Source: Candidatus Eisenbacteria bacterium
GTDB lineage: Bacteria > Eisenbacteria > RBG-16-71-46 > SZUA-252
NCBI GenBank assembly: GCA_005893275.1
Contig: VBOW01000021.1
Location: 1-64,000, forward strand
DNA length: 64,000 nt
Direction of reading: 5' to 3'
This document shows, one piece after another, positions 1-9,979 of the stretch (positions within the stretch are counted from its first letter, which is position 1; each line of letters begins with the position of its first letter). Position numbers and translations under genes: made by a program. The notes beneath the pieces are model-generated. The model was given only the letters and a program-made list of their open reading frames with translations. It did no database searches and had not been told where the DNA came from.

Positions 1-1063
<1,063 letters not shown>

Positions 1064-1074
<11 letters not shown>

Positions 1075-1570
1075 GCTTTCCTCGTTTTTCTCCTTTGGGC
1101 AGGCTGATGTCCAGGATCTTAACCCGCGTCAGGGAATCCCGGTATCCAATCTTCCGCCGGTACTTCTTGCGACGCTTGTACGTGCCGACCGTGACCTTGT
1201 CCCCCTTCTCATGGCCGAGCACCTGCGCCAGGACCGCGGCCCCCTCGACCAGCGGCGTCCCTACGTGAACCTGATCCGCCTCCGAAACCAAGAGGACGCG
1301 CTCGAACCTGAGCTCGGCCCCGGGCGCCTTGTCCACGTGCGGCAGGATGTGTTCCTCCTGCGGCGCCACCCGTAGCTGGAGCCCTTGGGCATGGATGACG
1401 GCGAAGCGCGGCTCGGCCTTGGATTCGGCCCTCGGTTCGGCTTTCGGTTCGGCCTTGGATTTGGCCTTCGCTTCGGCCTTGGATTTGGTCTTCGCTTCGG
1501 CCTTGGACTTGGCCTTCGCTTCGGCCTTGGACTCGGCTTTGGATTCGGCTTTCGATTTCGTTTTGGCCAT
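1064..1570 (-). CDS. rplU: 50S ribosomal protein L21 with Lys/Ala-rich N-terminal extension
   Basis: The L21 fold spans about residues 56-160, from [14 protein letters not shown] to the conserved [14 protein letters not shown] region that contacts 23S rRNA. The protein has 168 residues against about 103 for ordinary L21. The excess is almost all N-terminal: residues 1-55 consist of K, S, A, E and a few T/P/R, including three exact-length 8-residue units. The ATG at 1570 follows AAAGGGAACGTC, a fair ribosome binding site, and no start codon fits between the extension and the fold, so the extension should be translated. It sits 37 bases after rng and overlaps rpmA by 11 bases. Confidence 0.95.
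1451..1522 (-). repeat. Three tandem 24-bp units inside rplU
   Basis: Three consecutive 24-base units at 1451-1474, 1475-1498 and 1499-1522 differ at only one or two positions each. On the coding strand they encode [16 protein letters not shown] and EAKAKSKA. Partial, more diverged copies continue on both sides (about 1406-1567). The near identity at DNA level suggests recent unit duplication, and copy number may vary between strains. Confidence 0.9.
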
Positions 1571-1607
1571 GACGTTCCCTTTCCGCCCGGAGTCCCGGGA
1601 CCCCCGA

Positions 1608-3173
1608 CTAGCGTTCGAACTGCTTGGTGATCTCCTCGAAGGTCCGCCCGCGGAACAGGCGAATCTCGTCCCGCCTGAGCGAGGGATCGTCCCGGATCTC
1701 GACGCGGAAGCGGTAGTTCCGCTCGAGATCTTCCAGGAGATCCGAATTCTGCTCCACCAAATGCACGGCGAGGTCCGGATGCACCCGTAACAGGATGAGT
1801 TTCTCCTTGGCGCGGAGCCCGACCCGCCGGAGCATCCGCTCGATCCGGAGCGTCGCGGACGCGAGCGAGAGCACTCTCCCGGTTCCACCGCATTCCGGAC
1901 AGTCCTGATTGAAATACGTGACCAGGCTCGGCCGCTGCCGCTGCCGCGTCATTTCCACGAGGCCCAGGTCGCTCACCGCGAACGTCTTCGTGCGCGAGCG
2001 ATCCCGCTTCAACCGATTGCGAAGCGTGTCCAGAACCGCCTTCTTGTTCCCCTCGCTTTCCATGTCGATGAAATCGAGGACGATGATTCCACCCAAATCA
2101 CGAAGTCTCAGCTGGCGCGCGATTTCCTCGGCCGCCTCCAGGTTGGTCTTGAGAATGGTGTCTTCCTGATTCTTCTTCCCGGTGAATCGTCCCGTGTTGA
2201 CGTCGATCGCCACGAGCGCTTCGGTCTGATCGATCGTGATGTAGCCGCCGCGCTTCAACCAGACTTTGCGCTCCATCGCCTTCTCCAGCTCGGCCTCGAT
2301 CCCGAAATGATCGAAAATGGGCTCCGCGCCGCGATAGAGCTTGATACGCGAGCTCAGCTCCGGAACGTAGTTCTTCAAGTAATCCAGGATCTCGCGGTAC
2401 TCCTCCTTCGAGTCGATGACAAGCTGGGCCACGTCCTCCGTGAAGATGTCCCGGATCAACCCGGTGGTCAGCTCCATTTCCCGATGGAGGATCGACGGGG
2501 CCTTCGCCCGCTCGACCTGCTTTTCGATTTTGCTCCAGAGCTGCTCCAAGTACTTGATGTCGCTCTGGAATTCCTTCTTTCCGCGCTCCGAACCCACGGT
2601 GCGGACAATGAGCCCCGATCCCTTGGGCCGGATTTCCCGGATCAGCGTCTTGAGTCGGGTCCGCTCCTGGCGATCCTCGATTTTCCGGGACACCCCGATG
2701 TGATCGTGTCCGGGCATCAACACCAGGTAACGCCCCGGGAGCGAAATCTGAGTCGTCACGCGAGGGCCCTTGGTGCCGATCGGCTCCTTCGTAATCTGGA
2801 CGAGGATCTCCTGGCCCTTCTGGAGCGCCTCCTCGATTCTCGGCGCCGGTTCATCGCGCCGCCACCGGCCGCGGCCCCCACCCCCGTCGTTTTGCTTCAG
2901 ATCCTCCGATTCTTCGTCCTCGAACATGTCGTCGAGCTCGGAATCGGACGGGTGCAGATCGGACGCGTGAAGGAAAGCCGTCTTTTCGAGCCCCAGGTCC
3001 ACGAATGCGGCCTGCATGCCCGGAAGCACTGCGTTGACGCGGCCCTTGTATATGTCGCCCACGCGGCGCCGGGCCTCGGGGCGTTCCACCATGACCTCGA
3101 CGAGCTCTTTTTCTTCGAGGATTGCGATGCGTGTTTCGTGTCGACCGGCGTTAATTACGATTTCTCGGCGCAT
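1608..3173 (-). CDS. rng: Ribonuclease G/E family endoribonuclease
   Basis: Single-strand-specific endoribonuclease for rRNA maturation and mRNA decay. At 521 residues it is RNase G-sized, without the long C-terminal scaffold of RNase E. An S1 domain lies near residues 35-125 (GDIYKGRVNAVLPGMQAAFVD) and is interrupted by an acidic/Gly-rich insert (about 75-105). Catalytic metal Asp residues are in AIDVNTG and VLDFIDM, and the zinc-link CPECGGTG starts at Cys425. The ATG has GGAGGTGA immediately upstream, and the gene overlaps the end of the radical SAM gene by 19 bases. Being next to rplU-rpmA is a common arrangement in bacteria. Confidence 0.95.
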   Translation of the reverse strand: MRREIVINAGRHETRIAILEEKELVEVMVERPEARRRVGDIYKGRVNAVLPGMQAAFVDLGLEKTAFLHASDLHPSDSELDDMFEDEESEDLKQNDGGGGRGRWRRDEPAPRIEEALQKGQEILVQITKEPIGTKGPRVTTQISLPGRYLVLMPGHDHIGVSRKIEDRQERTRLKTLIREIRPKGSGLIVRTVGSERGKKEFQSDIKYLEQLWSKIEKQVERAKAPSILHREMELTTGLIRDIFTEDVAQLVIDSKEEYREILDYLKNYVPELSSRIKLYRGAEPIFDHFGIEAELEKAMERKVWLKRGGYITIDQTEALVAIDVNTGRFTGKKNQEDTILKTNLEAAEEIARQLRLRDLGGIIVLDFIDMESEGNKKAVLDTLRNRLKRDRSRTKTFAVSDLGLVEMTRQRQRPSLVTYFNQDCPECGGTGRVLSLASATLRIERMLRRVGLRAKEKLILLRVHPDLAVHLVEQNSDLLEDLERNYRFRVEIRDDPSLRRDEIRLFRGRTFEEITKQFER

Positions 3174-6076
3174 TCACCTCCGTAAGCAGGATCCGCCGCG
3201 TCCCCGTCAGCCGGATGGACCGGCACCGGCCGCCAGAACGACGATTCCTCAAGTGCTTCCAATGGATTCAAGACCGATCCGCCGCGCTCTACCCAAAGCG
3301 CTTCGCGATGGACGAGCAGGAGGCGGGGGTCGAATTCGAACGATTGAAAGAGGCTCCGGAGCAGAAGATCGGGCCTCAAGTAGCCCGGCGCGTGGAGCCG
3401 GCTCGAGACGCGGACGCAGAGCAGCGTCGATCCCGAATCGAGCGCGATCGCGGTCACCGCCGGCCGGGCGTTCACGGTCTTTCCCTTCTGCCCGTGCGAT
3501 TGCTTCATCACCGGCCAGTCCGCCGCCTCCCGAAACGCCGCGACCCCTTGCTCCAGCTCCTGCCGTACGAGATGGACGTTCTCCCCGCGCGAGAGGCGAT
3601 CCATCAGATAATTCGTGAGCCGCACTTCGTAGTCCGCCTGGGTGATCGCCGCCATGAGCGATTCGGTCTGACGCGTGAACGGGCTGCCCCCGGTGATCCG
3701 GATTCCGTCCGGCAGCACCTCGTTCATCGACTCGATCACGAGCCATGGGCACGGCTGTGCCAGCTCGAGATCGAAATACTCGGCGCGGCTCGTCGCGCCC
3801 AGCGAGAGCGGCGGTCCGTACGCGATCTTGGCGTGGCGATTGAACCCTTGCGAGAACGCCATCGGAATTTTCGCGACCCGGAGCGCGCGGTCGAAGATGC
3901 GCACCAGATCGAGATGCGACGTGAATCGCGCCTGGCCGAGCTTCTCGTACGAGACGCGGAATCGTTGGGCCTGGGGTCCCTTGTTCGAGGTGGGCCAGGT
4001 CTTGCGGCGGCGTCCGTAGGCCGGAGAGTCCGCGGAGCCCTTTCCCACCGCCCCGTTTCCATTCCCCGGCGGCTCCTTCTGCGGCTCGGCCTCAGGCGTG
4101 ACTGCCCTGAGCGTTTCGATCGGCGCCTCGCGCAGCTCCTCGACCCGGTGCTCGATCATCTGCGGTGTCACGTCGTCCGGCACGCGGAAATCGAGCGTCT
4201 CGGGAAGCTGTCCCTGCCCCGGGGCGAGCTGGAGCGAGACGCGGCGTCCATCCCGCGCCTTGGGGGTGAAGCACGGCGCCCCGCAGCGGTAGCATGCGTG
4301 ATCCCGGCAATCGGGCGTCAGGGCGGCGGCGTACGCCTTCGCCCTCTCTTGAAGAAGGAATTTCTTCACCACGGGCGTTCGGATGTGATCCCAGGGCAGC
4401 ACTTCGTCCAGGTCCCGGGGCCTCAAATAGACGCTCGGATCGATTCCGGCCTGCTCGAACGCCTTCATCCACAGCCCAAAATTGAAGCATTCCGACCACC
4501 CGTCGAAGCGCGCGCCCATCCTCCAGGCCGCTTCGAGCGCGTCGGCGGTGCGCGCGTCTCCGCGCGAGAAGACCCCTTCGAGGAACGCCGTGTCGGGATC
4601 CCGCCACTTGAGCCTTACGTTGTTCATCCCCCGGAAGCCCTGCCGCAGCCTCTCGACCTTGCGCTGGAGCGTCTCCATCGAGTCCTGAAGCTCCCATTGG
4701 AACGGCGTATGCGGTTTGGGCACGTGGGGGGAGATGCCGACGTTGAAGTGCATCCGCTTGTTCCCCCCCTTCGCCCACTGCTGGCATTTCCCGATGATCT
4801 CCGCGATCCCGTCCACGTCGGCCTCGGTCTCGGTCGGAAGCCCGATCATGAAATAAAACTTGATCCCTCCCCACCCCTGGTCGCGCGCGAGCTTGACGGA
4901 GTATTCCAGCTCCGCCTCGTCGATCCCTTTGTTGATCACATCGCGCATCCGCTGGGTACCCGCCTCCGGCGCGAAGGTGATGCTGCCCCGGCGTCCCTGC
5001 TGGATCTTGTCCGCGACGGAGGGCGCGAGGGTGCCCACGCGCGTCGACGGCAACGACACGTTCACGCCCAGCTCGTTCGTGAAGCGATCGAGCTCATGGA
5101 GCACGACCGGAAGCTGTTTGTAGTCGGTGGTCGAGAGCGAGAGGAGCGAGACCTCGTCCCATCCCGCGTGCACGATCCCGCATTGGACTTCCTTCACCAC
5201 CTGATCGGCGCGCTTCTCGCGGAGCGGGCGATTCATGTAGCCGGCCAAGCAGAACCGGCACCCCCGCGTGCAGCCGCGCATCACCTCGACCCCGAGCCGG
5301 TCGTGGGTGATTTCGGTCGGGGAGATGAGCGGCTTCTCCGGGTAGTACTCCGGATCGAGCGACGGAACGTAACGATACCGAGGCTTCTGAGTCGGGGAGT
5401 CGGGCTTGGGCTCCCGTGCCACGAACCCGAACGGGTTCACGACCTCCTCGAAGTGCGACGGAACATAGACCCCCTCGAGGGCGCCCAGCCGCCGGAGGAC
5501 CTCGGCGCGCTTGAGTCCGCCCTCGCGCCGCTCGATCATGAGGTCGCACATCTCCTGGATGACCTCCTCGCCGTCCCCGATCACGAAGGCGTCGATGAAG
5601 GGAGCGAGGGGCTCGGGATTCACCGTGCAGAGGCCGCCCGCCACCACGATAGGGTCCTGGTCGCGTCGAGCGGCAGAGCGGAGAGGGATCTGCGCGAGGT
5701 CGATCATCGTGAGCACGTTCGTGTACGAAAGCTCGTACTGGAGCGAGAAGCCGATGAGGTCGAATTCGGCCGCCGGCGTGCGTGACTCGAGCGAGTAGAG
5801 GGGGATCCCCTCCGCACGCATGAGCTGCTCCATGTCCCCCCAAGGCGTGAAGCAAAGCTCCGCCATCGCGTCCGGGCGCTTGTTCAGGATGTGATACAGA
5901 ATCTTGATCCCGAGATAGGACATTCCGATTTCGTAGAGGTCGGGGAAGCAAAGCAGCGCGCGCACCTTGACCGAGGCCGGGTTCTTCCGGGCGGCGTGGA
6001 GGAAGCTGCCTGTGTACCGGCTCGGCTTGGTCACGATCGGCAGATAAGCCTCGTCCAAAATACGCAGTTTATCCAT
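3155..6076 (-). CDS. Radical SAM protein (TIGR03960-like) fused to a DUF2344 domain
   Basis: Function is unknown. A B12-binding-like N-terminal region (about 1-230) precedes a radical SAM core with the cluster motif Cys269-x3-Cys273-x2-Cys276 (GCTRGCRFC). A second cysteine group, Cys590, Cys595, Cys598 and Cys602 (CRDHACYRCGAPC), could hold another metal centre. After a linker, residues from about 715 match the DUF2344/TIGR03936 type (SYEKLGQARFTSHLDLVR). In many genomes these two parts are separate adjacent genes. I chose the ATG at 6076 because GGGAGGGCGGC precedes it; an in-frame GTG at 6112 would add 12 residues but has no binding site. The gene overlaps rng, and the association with rng-rplU-rpmA hints at an RNA or ribosome role. 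Confidence 0.9.
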   Translation of the reverse strand: MDKLRILDEAYLPIVTKPSRYTGSFLHAARKNPASVKVRALLCFPDLYEIGMSYLGIKILYHILNKRPDAMAELCFTPWGDMEQLMRAEGIPLYSLESRTPAAEFDLIGFSLQYELSYTNVLTMIDLAQIPLRSAARRDQDPIVVAGGLCTVNPEPLAPFIDAFVIGDGEEVIQEMCDLMIERREGGLKRAEVLRRLGALEGVYVPSHFEEVVNPFGFVAREPKPDSPTQKPRYRYVPSLDPEYYPEKPLISPTEITHDRLGVEVMRGCTRGCRFCLAGYMNRPLREKRADQVVKEVQCGIVHAGWDEVSLLSLSTTDYKQLPVVLHELDRFTNELGVNVSLPSTRVGTLAPSVADKIQQGRRGSITFAPEAGTQRMRDVINKGIDEAELEYSVKLARDQGWGGIKFYFMIGLPTETEADVDGIAEIIGKCQQWAKGGNKRMHFNVGISPHVPKPHTPFQWELQDSMETLQRKVERLRQGFRGMNNVRLKWRDPDTAFLEGVFSRGDARTADALEAAWRMGARFDGWSECFNFGLWMKAFEQAGIDPSVYLRPRDLDEVLPWDHIRTPVVKKFLLQERAKAYAAALTPDCRDHACYRCGAPCFTPKARDGRRVSLQLAPGQGQLPETLDFRVPDDVTPQMIEHRVEELREAPIETLRAVTPEAEPQKEPPGNGNGAVGKGSADSPAYGRRRKTWPTSNKGPQAQRFRVSYEKLGQARFTSHLDLVRIFDRALRVAKIPMAFSQGFNRHAKIAYGPPLSLGATSRAEYFDLELAQPCPWLVIESMNEVLPDGIRITGGSPFTRQTESLMAAITQADYEVRLTNYLMDRLSRGENVHLVRQELEQGVAAFREAADWPVMKQSHGQKGKTVNARPAVTAIALDSGSTLLCVRVSSRLHAPGYLRPDLLLRSLFQSFEFDPRLLLVHREALWVERGGSVLNPLEALEESSFWRPVPVHPADGDAADPAYGGECAEKS

Positions 6077-6179
6077 GCCGCCCTCCCAGGCGTAGTCGTC
6101 GGCGTAATCCACAGTGGCTTAGCATGTTATGGTGGAACCGCAAGAGCACGACCCAAATCTCACCAAGTTTGAGAATCTA

Positions 6180-6959
6180 TCATAAACTTCCGCGCCGCGG
6201 CAACGTCGCACTGATTTCCCGACCCTGCCGCGCCGGATCCCCGCCGTGGGATGCGGCGAGCGAGAGGACCCACGCGGCACCGGCCCGATCCAGAGCTTCC
6301 CCGGCCGCGAGGAGCGTGCTTCCGGTCGTCGCGACATCGTCCAGAAGGATCACCGGCCTGCCCGAGATCGCGGCCGGTTTCGGGACCCGAAACGCCCCCT
6401 TCATGCTCTCGCGGCGCCGCTCGGGATCCAGCCTCGCTTGAGGTTCGTGATCGCGTGTGCGCACGAGCGCGTCGACAACCGGGATTCCCCAGCGATCCGA
6501 CGCGTCGCGTGCCAGGAGCGAGGCTTGGTCGAATCCGCGCCATGCCCGCCGGGCGGGATGAAGCGCCACCGGGACGAGGACGTATTCGCGGCCGATACCT
6601 TCACGAAGCCCGGGCGGCTCCGGGAGGAGCGACCCCACCCAGCGGGCGAGTGCGGACGCCCCCTCGTATTTGAAGGCGTGGATGATTCGATCGAGCGGGG
6701 GCTCGAATGCGGGCCCAGCGAGCAGGAGCCTCCCCGGCCCGTGCGCGGGGCAGACTCGCTCGGACAAGGTCGCCGCGCGATCGCCGTGGAGACAGTGAAG
6801 GCACAGGGCGACTCCCGACCTCCCGACCCGTCCGTCGCACGCCGCGCACACCTCACGATCGCGAGGCGGTGAGCCGCCGCAGCCGGGACATCTGCGGTCG
6901 AGCAGCATATCGCAGAGATCGCGAAAGCCGGCATGAATCGCGCGCTGAATCGGGATCAC
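6180..6959 (-). CDS. comF: ComF-family phosphoribosyltransferase-like protein
   Basis: ComF proteins help process DNA taken up during natural transformation, though the biochemical role is not settled. The 259-residue protein has an N-terminal zinc ribbon of the form CPGCGG...CAAC with a further CLHC. A type I phosphoribosyltransferase domain ends in the PRPP loop VILLDDVATTGSTL. The GTG start at 6959 follows GGGGAGGCGACGG, a strong binding site. It lies 25 bases after aroE at the tail of the elongation operon. The length is typical. No other competence gene is in the window, so a role in DNA uptake here is only family-based. Confidence 0.9.
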   Translation of the reverse strand: MIPIQRAIHAGFRDLCDMLLDRRCPGCGGSPPRDREVCAACDGRVGRSGVALCLHCLHGDRAATLSERVCPAHGPGRLLLAGPAFEPPLDRIIHAFKYEGASALARWVGSLLPEPPGLREGIGREYVLVPVALHPARRAWRGFDQASLLARDASDRWGIPVVDALVRTRDHEPQARLDPERRRESMKGAFRVPKPAAISGRPVILLDDVATTGSTLLAAGEALDRAGAAWVLSLAASHGGDPARQGREISATLPRRGSL

Positions 6960-6984
6960 CCCGTCGCCTCCCCTCCCCCAAGAA

Positions 6985-7836
6985 TCAAACCGCCCCGAGC
7001 AGCGCCTTCTTCATCGCGCCGACGGAGGGCTTCTGTCCCGTCCAAAACTCGAAGGCCGCCGCCCCCTGATGAATCAGAAGCGCGCCCCCATCCTGGTACG
7101 GAAGCCCGCCTTCGCGGGCACGCGCCCGGGCGGCTGCGGCGCGGGCGCCATAGTTGAGGTCGAGCACCGCCGCCCCGGGGGCATGAAGGCGCCACCACCG
7201 CTCCTCCTCATCGGAAACCGGCTCCGCGGGGATCGCGCGAATCATGAGGTCCCACCGGTCCCCTTCGCCCTCCGCCGCGCGATCGCCCCAGGAGGCCGAG
7301 GTGATCCGTGGCCCAAGCCCCCGCTCCGTCGCCGCTCGCGCGAGCGCCCGCGCGCGCTCGGGGCTTCGACTCACCACATGGACCGCATCCGGGCGAAGCG
7401 CGAGCAGCTTCGGGAGGATCGAGCGCGCTGCGCCTCCCGCGCCGATCAGGATCACGCGTCGTCCCGTCACCTCGATGCCCGCCTCCCCGATCCACGCGAG
7501 AAACCCGATCCCGTCCGTCGCGTGCCCGCGCCACCCCTCCCTCTCCCAGCGGAGCGTGTTCACGGCCCTGGCCCCTTCGGCCTCCGCCGTGCGATCGCGT
7601 GTGAGCGCGAAAGCCGCCTCCTTGTGCGGCGTGGTCAGGTTCAGCCCCGGCAGGCGCGCGCCGTGGAGCCCCCGCAGCGCCTGCTCGAGACAGGGAGCGG
7701 GAACCTCAAGGGCGACATAGACCGCGTTCATCCCCGCCGCGTGAAACGCCGCGTTCTGAATGAGGGGAGATTGGCTGTGACGCACCGGTTGGCCCAGCAC
7801 CGCGTAGACCTGGGTCGCCCCGTCCACGCGGCCCAC
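6985..7836 (-). CDS. aroE: Shikimate dehydrogenase
   Basis: Reduces 3-dehydroshikimate to shikimate with NADPH in aromatic amino-acid synthesis. The substrate-binding motif GQPVRHSQSPLIQN is near the N-terminus. The catalytic lysine is in LNLTTPHKE, the second catalytic motif is TDGIGF, and the NADP-binding turn is LIGAGGAARSI. A C-terminal YQDGGALLIHQGAAAFEFWTG completes the fold. The start is uncertain: GTG at 7836 (283 residues) or GTG at 7827 (280 residues), neither with a good binding site. It begins 11 bases after the lgt stop. Being embedded in an elongation operon rather than an aro cluster is mildly unusual. Confidence 0.93.
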   Translation of the reverse strand: MGRVDGATQVYAVLGQPVRHSQSPLIQNAAFHAAGMNAVYVALEVPAPCLEQALRGLHGARLPGLNLTTPHKEAAFALTRDRTAEAEGARAVNTLRWEREGWRGHATDGIGFLAWIGEAGIEVTGRRVILIGAGGAARSILPKLLALRPDAVHVVSRSPERARALARAATERGLGPRITSASWGDRAAEGEGDRWDLMIRAIPAEPVSDEEERWWRLHAPGAAVLDLNYGARAAAARARAREGGLPYQDGGALLIHQGAAAFEFWTGQKPSVGAMKKALLGAV

Positions 7837-7847
7837 GCCGGGATCGC

Positions 7848-8738
7848 TCAGGCGGTCGGGTCCCGACGGGCCGGGGAGGGCTCCGGGTGCTCGATGTCCG
7901 TCTCCATGCCTGCGGGCTCGCGCGGAACCGATGTCGAGTAGACCCGATCCGCCGCATCGCGATCGGCGTGCTGGAGACGCTTCAGCATGAAGAGTGCGGC
8001 CATCACAAGCACGGCGCTGAAGACTTGGTTCACGTTGAAGGGGAACGGCCCGATCTTCCCGAGATAGCTCGTCGAATCGTAGTAGCGGGTAAAATCGATC
8101 ACGAAACGCAGCACCGCGTCGAGCGCGATGTAGGTCCAGAAGAGGCATCCGTCGAAGCGGGGCAGCCGATCCCATCGGAGGAGGAGCACGAAAAGCGCGA
8201 CCCCCGCCCCGGCGAGGTAGAGCTGCGAGGGCTGGAGCGCCTCGTTGGGGAAGACGAAGTTCGAATAGGAGCCCGGCGGGAACCGGATCGCCCACGGAAG
8301 GTGCGAGGGCAGGCCGAAGCAGCAACCGTTCAGAAAACAACCGAGCCTCCCGATCCCGATCCCGAGGGCCATGCTCGGCGCGGCGGCGTCGCCCACGCGC
8401 CAGACCGAAAGACCCGCCCGCCGGACGTAGAGGATCCCTCCCGTGATCGCGAGGAAGTACCCCCCATAGAGCATCAGCCCGCCTTCCCAAATCCGGAATA
8501 CCCCGCCGAGGTCGCGCCCGTAATCGCTCCAGTGGGTGAGCACGTAGAGCCCGCGCCCCCCGACGATCGCGAGGACGAGCAGCAACAAGGAAAGGGTGCT
8601 CAGCTTGTCCTCGGGGAGGCCGCGCTCGGCGCCGCGCTTCAGGAAGAGCTGGATTCCGACGAGGAAGGCGATCGCGAGCAGAAGGCCATAGCTATGCAGC
8701 TCGAGACCGTGAAATCGAAAGAGGGTCGGATGCACCAA
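7848..8738 (-). CDS. lgt: Prolipoprotein diacylglyceryl transferase
   Basis: Inner-membrane enzyme that transfers diacylglycerol from phosphatidylglycerol to the lipobox cysteine of prolipoproteins. The 296-residue polytopic protein carries the family signature GIGRLGCFLNGCCFG, with the essential Arg, and an HP-like N-terminal region ELHSYGLLLAIAF. About seven hydrophobic helices are visible. The C-terminal 40 residues are hydrophilic. It lies 10 bases after rodA. At least one clear substrate is in the window, the M48 peptidase with lipobox LALGGC at 52306. Confidence 0.95.
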   Translation of the reverse strand: MVHPTLFRFHGLELHSYGLLLAIAFLVGIQLFLKRGAERGLPEDKLSTLSLLLLVLAIVGGRGLYVLTHWSDYGRDLGGVFRIWEGGLMLYGGYFLAITGGILYVRRAGLSVWRVGDAAAPSMALGIGIGRLGCFLNGCCFGLPSHLPWAIRFPPGSYSNFVFPNEALQPSQLYLAGAGVALFVLLLRWDRLPRFDGCLFWTYIALDAVLRFVIDFTRYYDSTSYLGKIGPFPFNVNQVFSAVLVMAALFMLKRLQHADRDAADRVYSTSVPREPAGMETDIEHPEPSPARRDPTA

Positions 8739-8748
8739 ACTCTCCGGG

Positions 8749-9978
8749 TCAGTAGTCGCGCCAGCGCATCGCGACGTTCTGGATGAGGCCCACTTGTAAG
8801 AAGCTCGCCACGAGCGAGGATCCGCCGTAACTCAGAAGCGGCAGGGGAAGGCCGGTCACGGGCGCGAGCCCGACCGTCATCCATATGTTGACCAGCACAT
8901 GGTACAGAAAAATCGAGGTCATTCCAATCGCCAGGAGGCCGCCGAAGCGGTTCCGGGCGCGATGCGCCACACGGATGCCGCGAAGAATGAGGAGCAGATA
9001 GAGCGATGCGACGAGCGCCGCGCCGGCAAACCCCATCTCCTCGCCGACGACCGAATAGATGAAATCGGTGTGCTGCTCCGGGAGGAAGGCGAGCCCTTTC
9101 TGGGTCCCGTGGAGGAACCCCTTCCCGAACATCTGTCCCGAGCCTATGGCGATCTTCGATTGGATGATCTGGTATCCCGCCCCGTAGGCGTCCGCGCCTG
9201 GATCCAGAAAGGTGGTGATGCGCTGCTTTTGATAAGGCTGCAGGTGATTCCAGATCTGCGGCGTCGCGATCCCCACGACCAGGTTGATGCCGACGACGAG
9301 AAGCAGCGGCAGAAGACGGATCCGGGACCGGTAGAGGATGATCGCCAGGACGCCGAGGAAGACCAGCCACGCCGGGGTGAGGAAAGAGAGCGCGACATTG
9401 GCGATCGGCGAGATCATGAAAAAGAGATAGAGAAGCGGCAGCCCCGCCCAGTAGAGCATCGTCAAGAGCATCGCGACGAACGCGACCGAGGTTCCCAGGT
9501 CCGGCTGCTTCAGCACGAGGAGAAACGGAATCCCCGCGGTCAGGATCGGCCGGACGAGATTCTTGATCTGGGTCCAGTCCTTCTTGCGATCCGAGAGCTG
9601 GCTCGCGAGGAGGATCACGGTCGCCACCTTCGCGAGCTCCGAGGGCTGGATCTTGATCGGTCCCCAGCCGAGCCAGCGCTGCGCGCCCAGCCCGACGTGC
9701 CCGATGAAGAGCGTCAGAACGAGGAGCCCGAGGCCCACTCCGTAGAGCAAGTACGATGTTTTTCCCTCGTACACCCGGTACGGAATGGCCGCGATGAGGC
9801 CACCCGCCAGGAGCGCGAGAAGAAGGTAGGCGATTTGCTTCAGATACAGCCCATGTTCCACCTTTGCGGAAGCCATCGAGGTCGCGCTGAAGACGAACGC
9901 GATCCCGATCAAGGTGAGAATCAACGTGGCGATGAGCAGCGGACGGTCGATGTCGGAGGAAAACCGCGGCTCGATCAT
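8749..9978 (-). CDS. rodA: RodA, SEDS peptidoglycan glycosyltransferase
   Basis: Polymerises lipid II glycan strands for lateral wall growth as partner of PBP2. At 409 residues with about ten membrane helices it has typical SEDS landmarks: GWGPIKIQPSELAK, KQPDLGTS with the catalytic-region Asp, the DPGADAYGAGYQIIQSKIAIGSG loop (split here as two motifs) and the C-terminal PLPLLSYGGSS. A single base separates it from the mrdA stop, so the PBP2-RodA pair is almost certainly co-translated. Confidence 0.96.
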   Translation of the reverse strand: MIEPRFSSDIDRPLLIATLILTLIGIAFVFSATSMASAKVEHGLYLKQIAYLLLALLAGGLIAAIPYRVYEGKTSYLLYGVGLGLLVLTLFIGHVGLGAQRWLGWGPIKIQPSELAKVATVILLASQLSDRKKDWTQIKNLVRPILTAGIPFLLVLKQPDLGTSVAFVAMLLTMLYWAGLPLLYLFFMISPIANVALSFLTPAWLVFLGVLAIILYRSRIRLLPLLLVVGINLVVGIATPQIWNHLQPYQKQRITTFLDPGADAYGAGYQIIQSKIAIGSGQMFGKGFLHGTQKGLAFLPEQHTDFIYSVVGEEMGFAGAALVASLYLLLILRGIRVAHRARNRFGGLLAIGMTSIFLYHVLVNIWMTVGLAPVTGLPLPLLSYGGSSLVASFLQVGLIQNVAMRWRDY

Positions 9979-9979
9979 G

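Noticed and set aside
1571-1888. 106-codon upstream extension of rplU
   Set aside because: It overlaps the end of rng in another frame and has shadow composition; the ATG at 1570 has a binding site.
3215-5785. 856-codon open frame on the plus strand
   Set aside because: It is antisense to the radical SAM gene. Its translation is Arg/Pro/Glu-rich without domains, the usual shadow in a GC-rich genome.
7837-8490. 218-codon N-terminal extension of aroE
   Set aside because: It is an out-of-frame reading of lgt; AroE homology begins just after the lgt stop.
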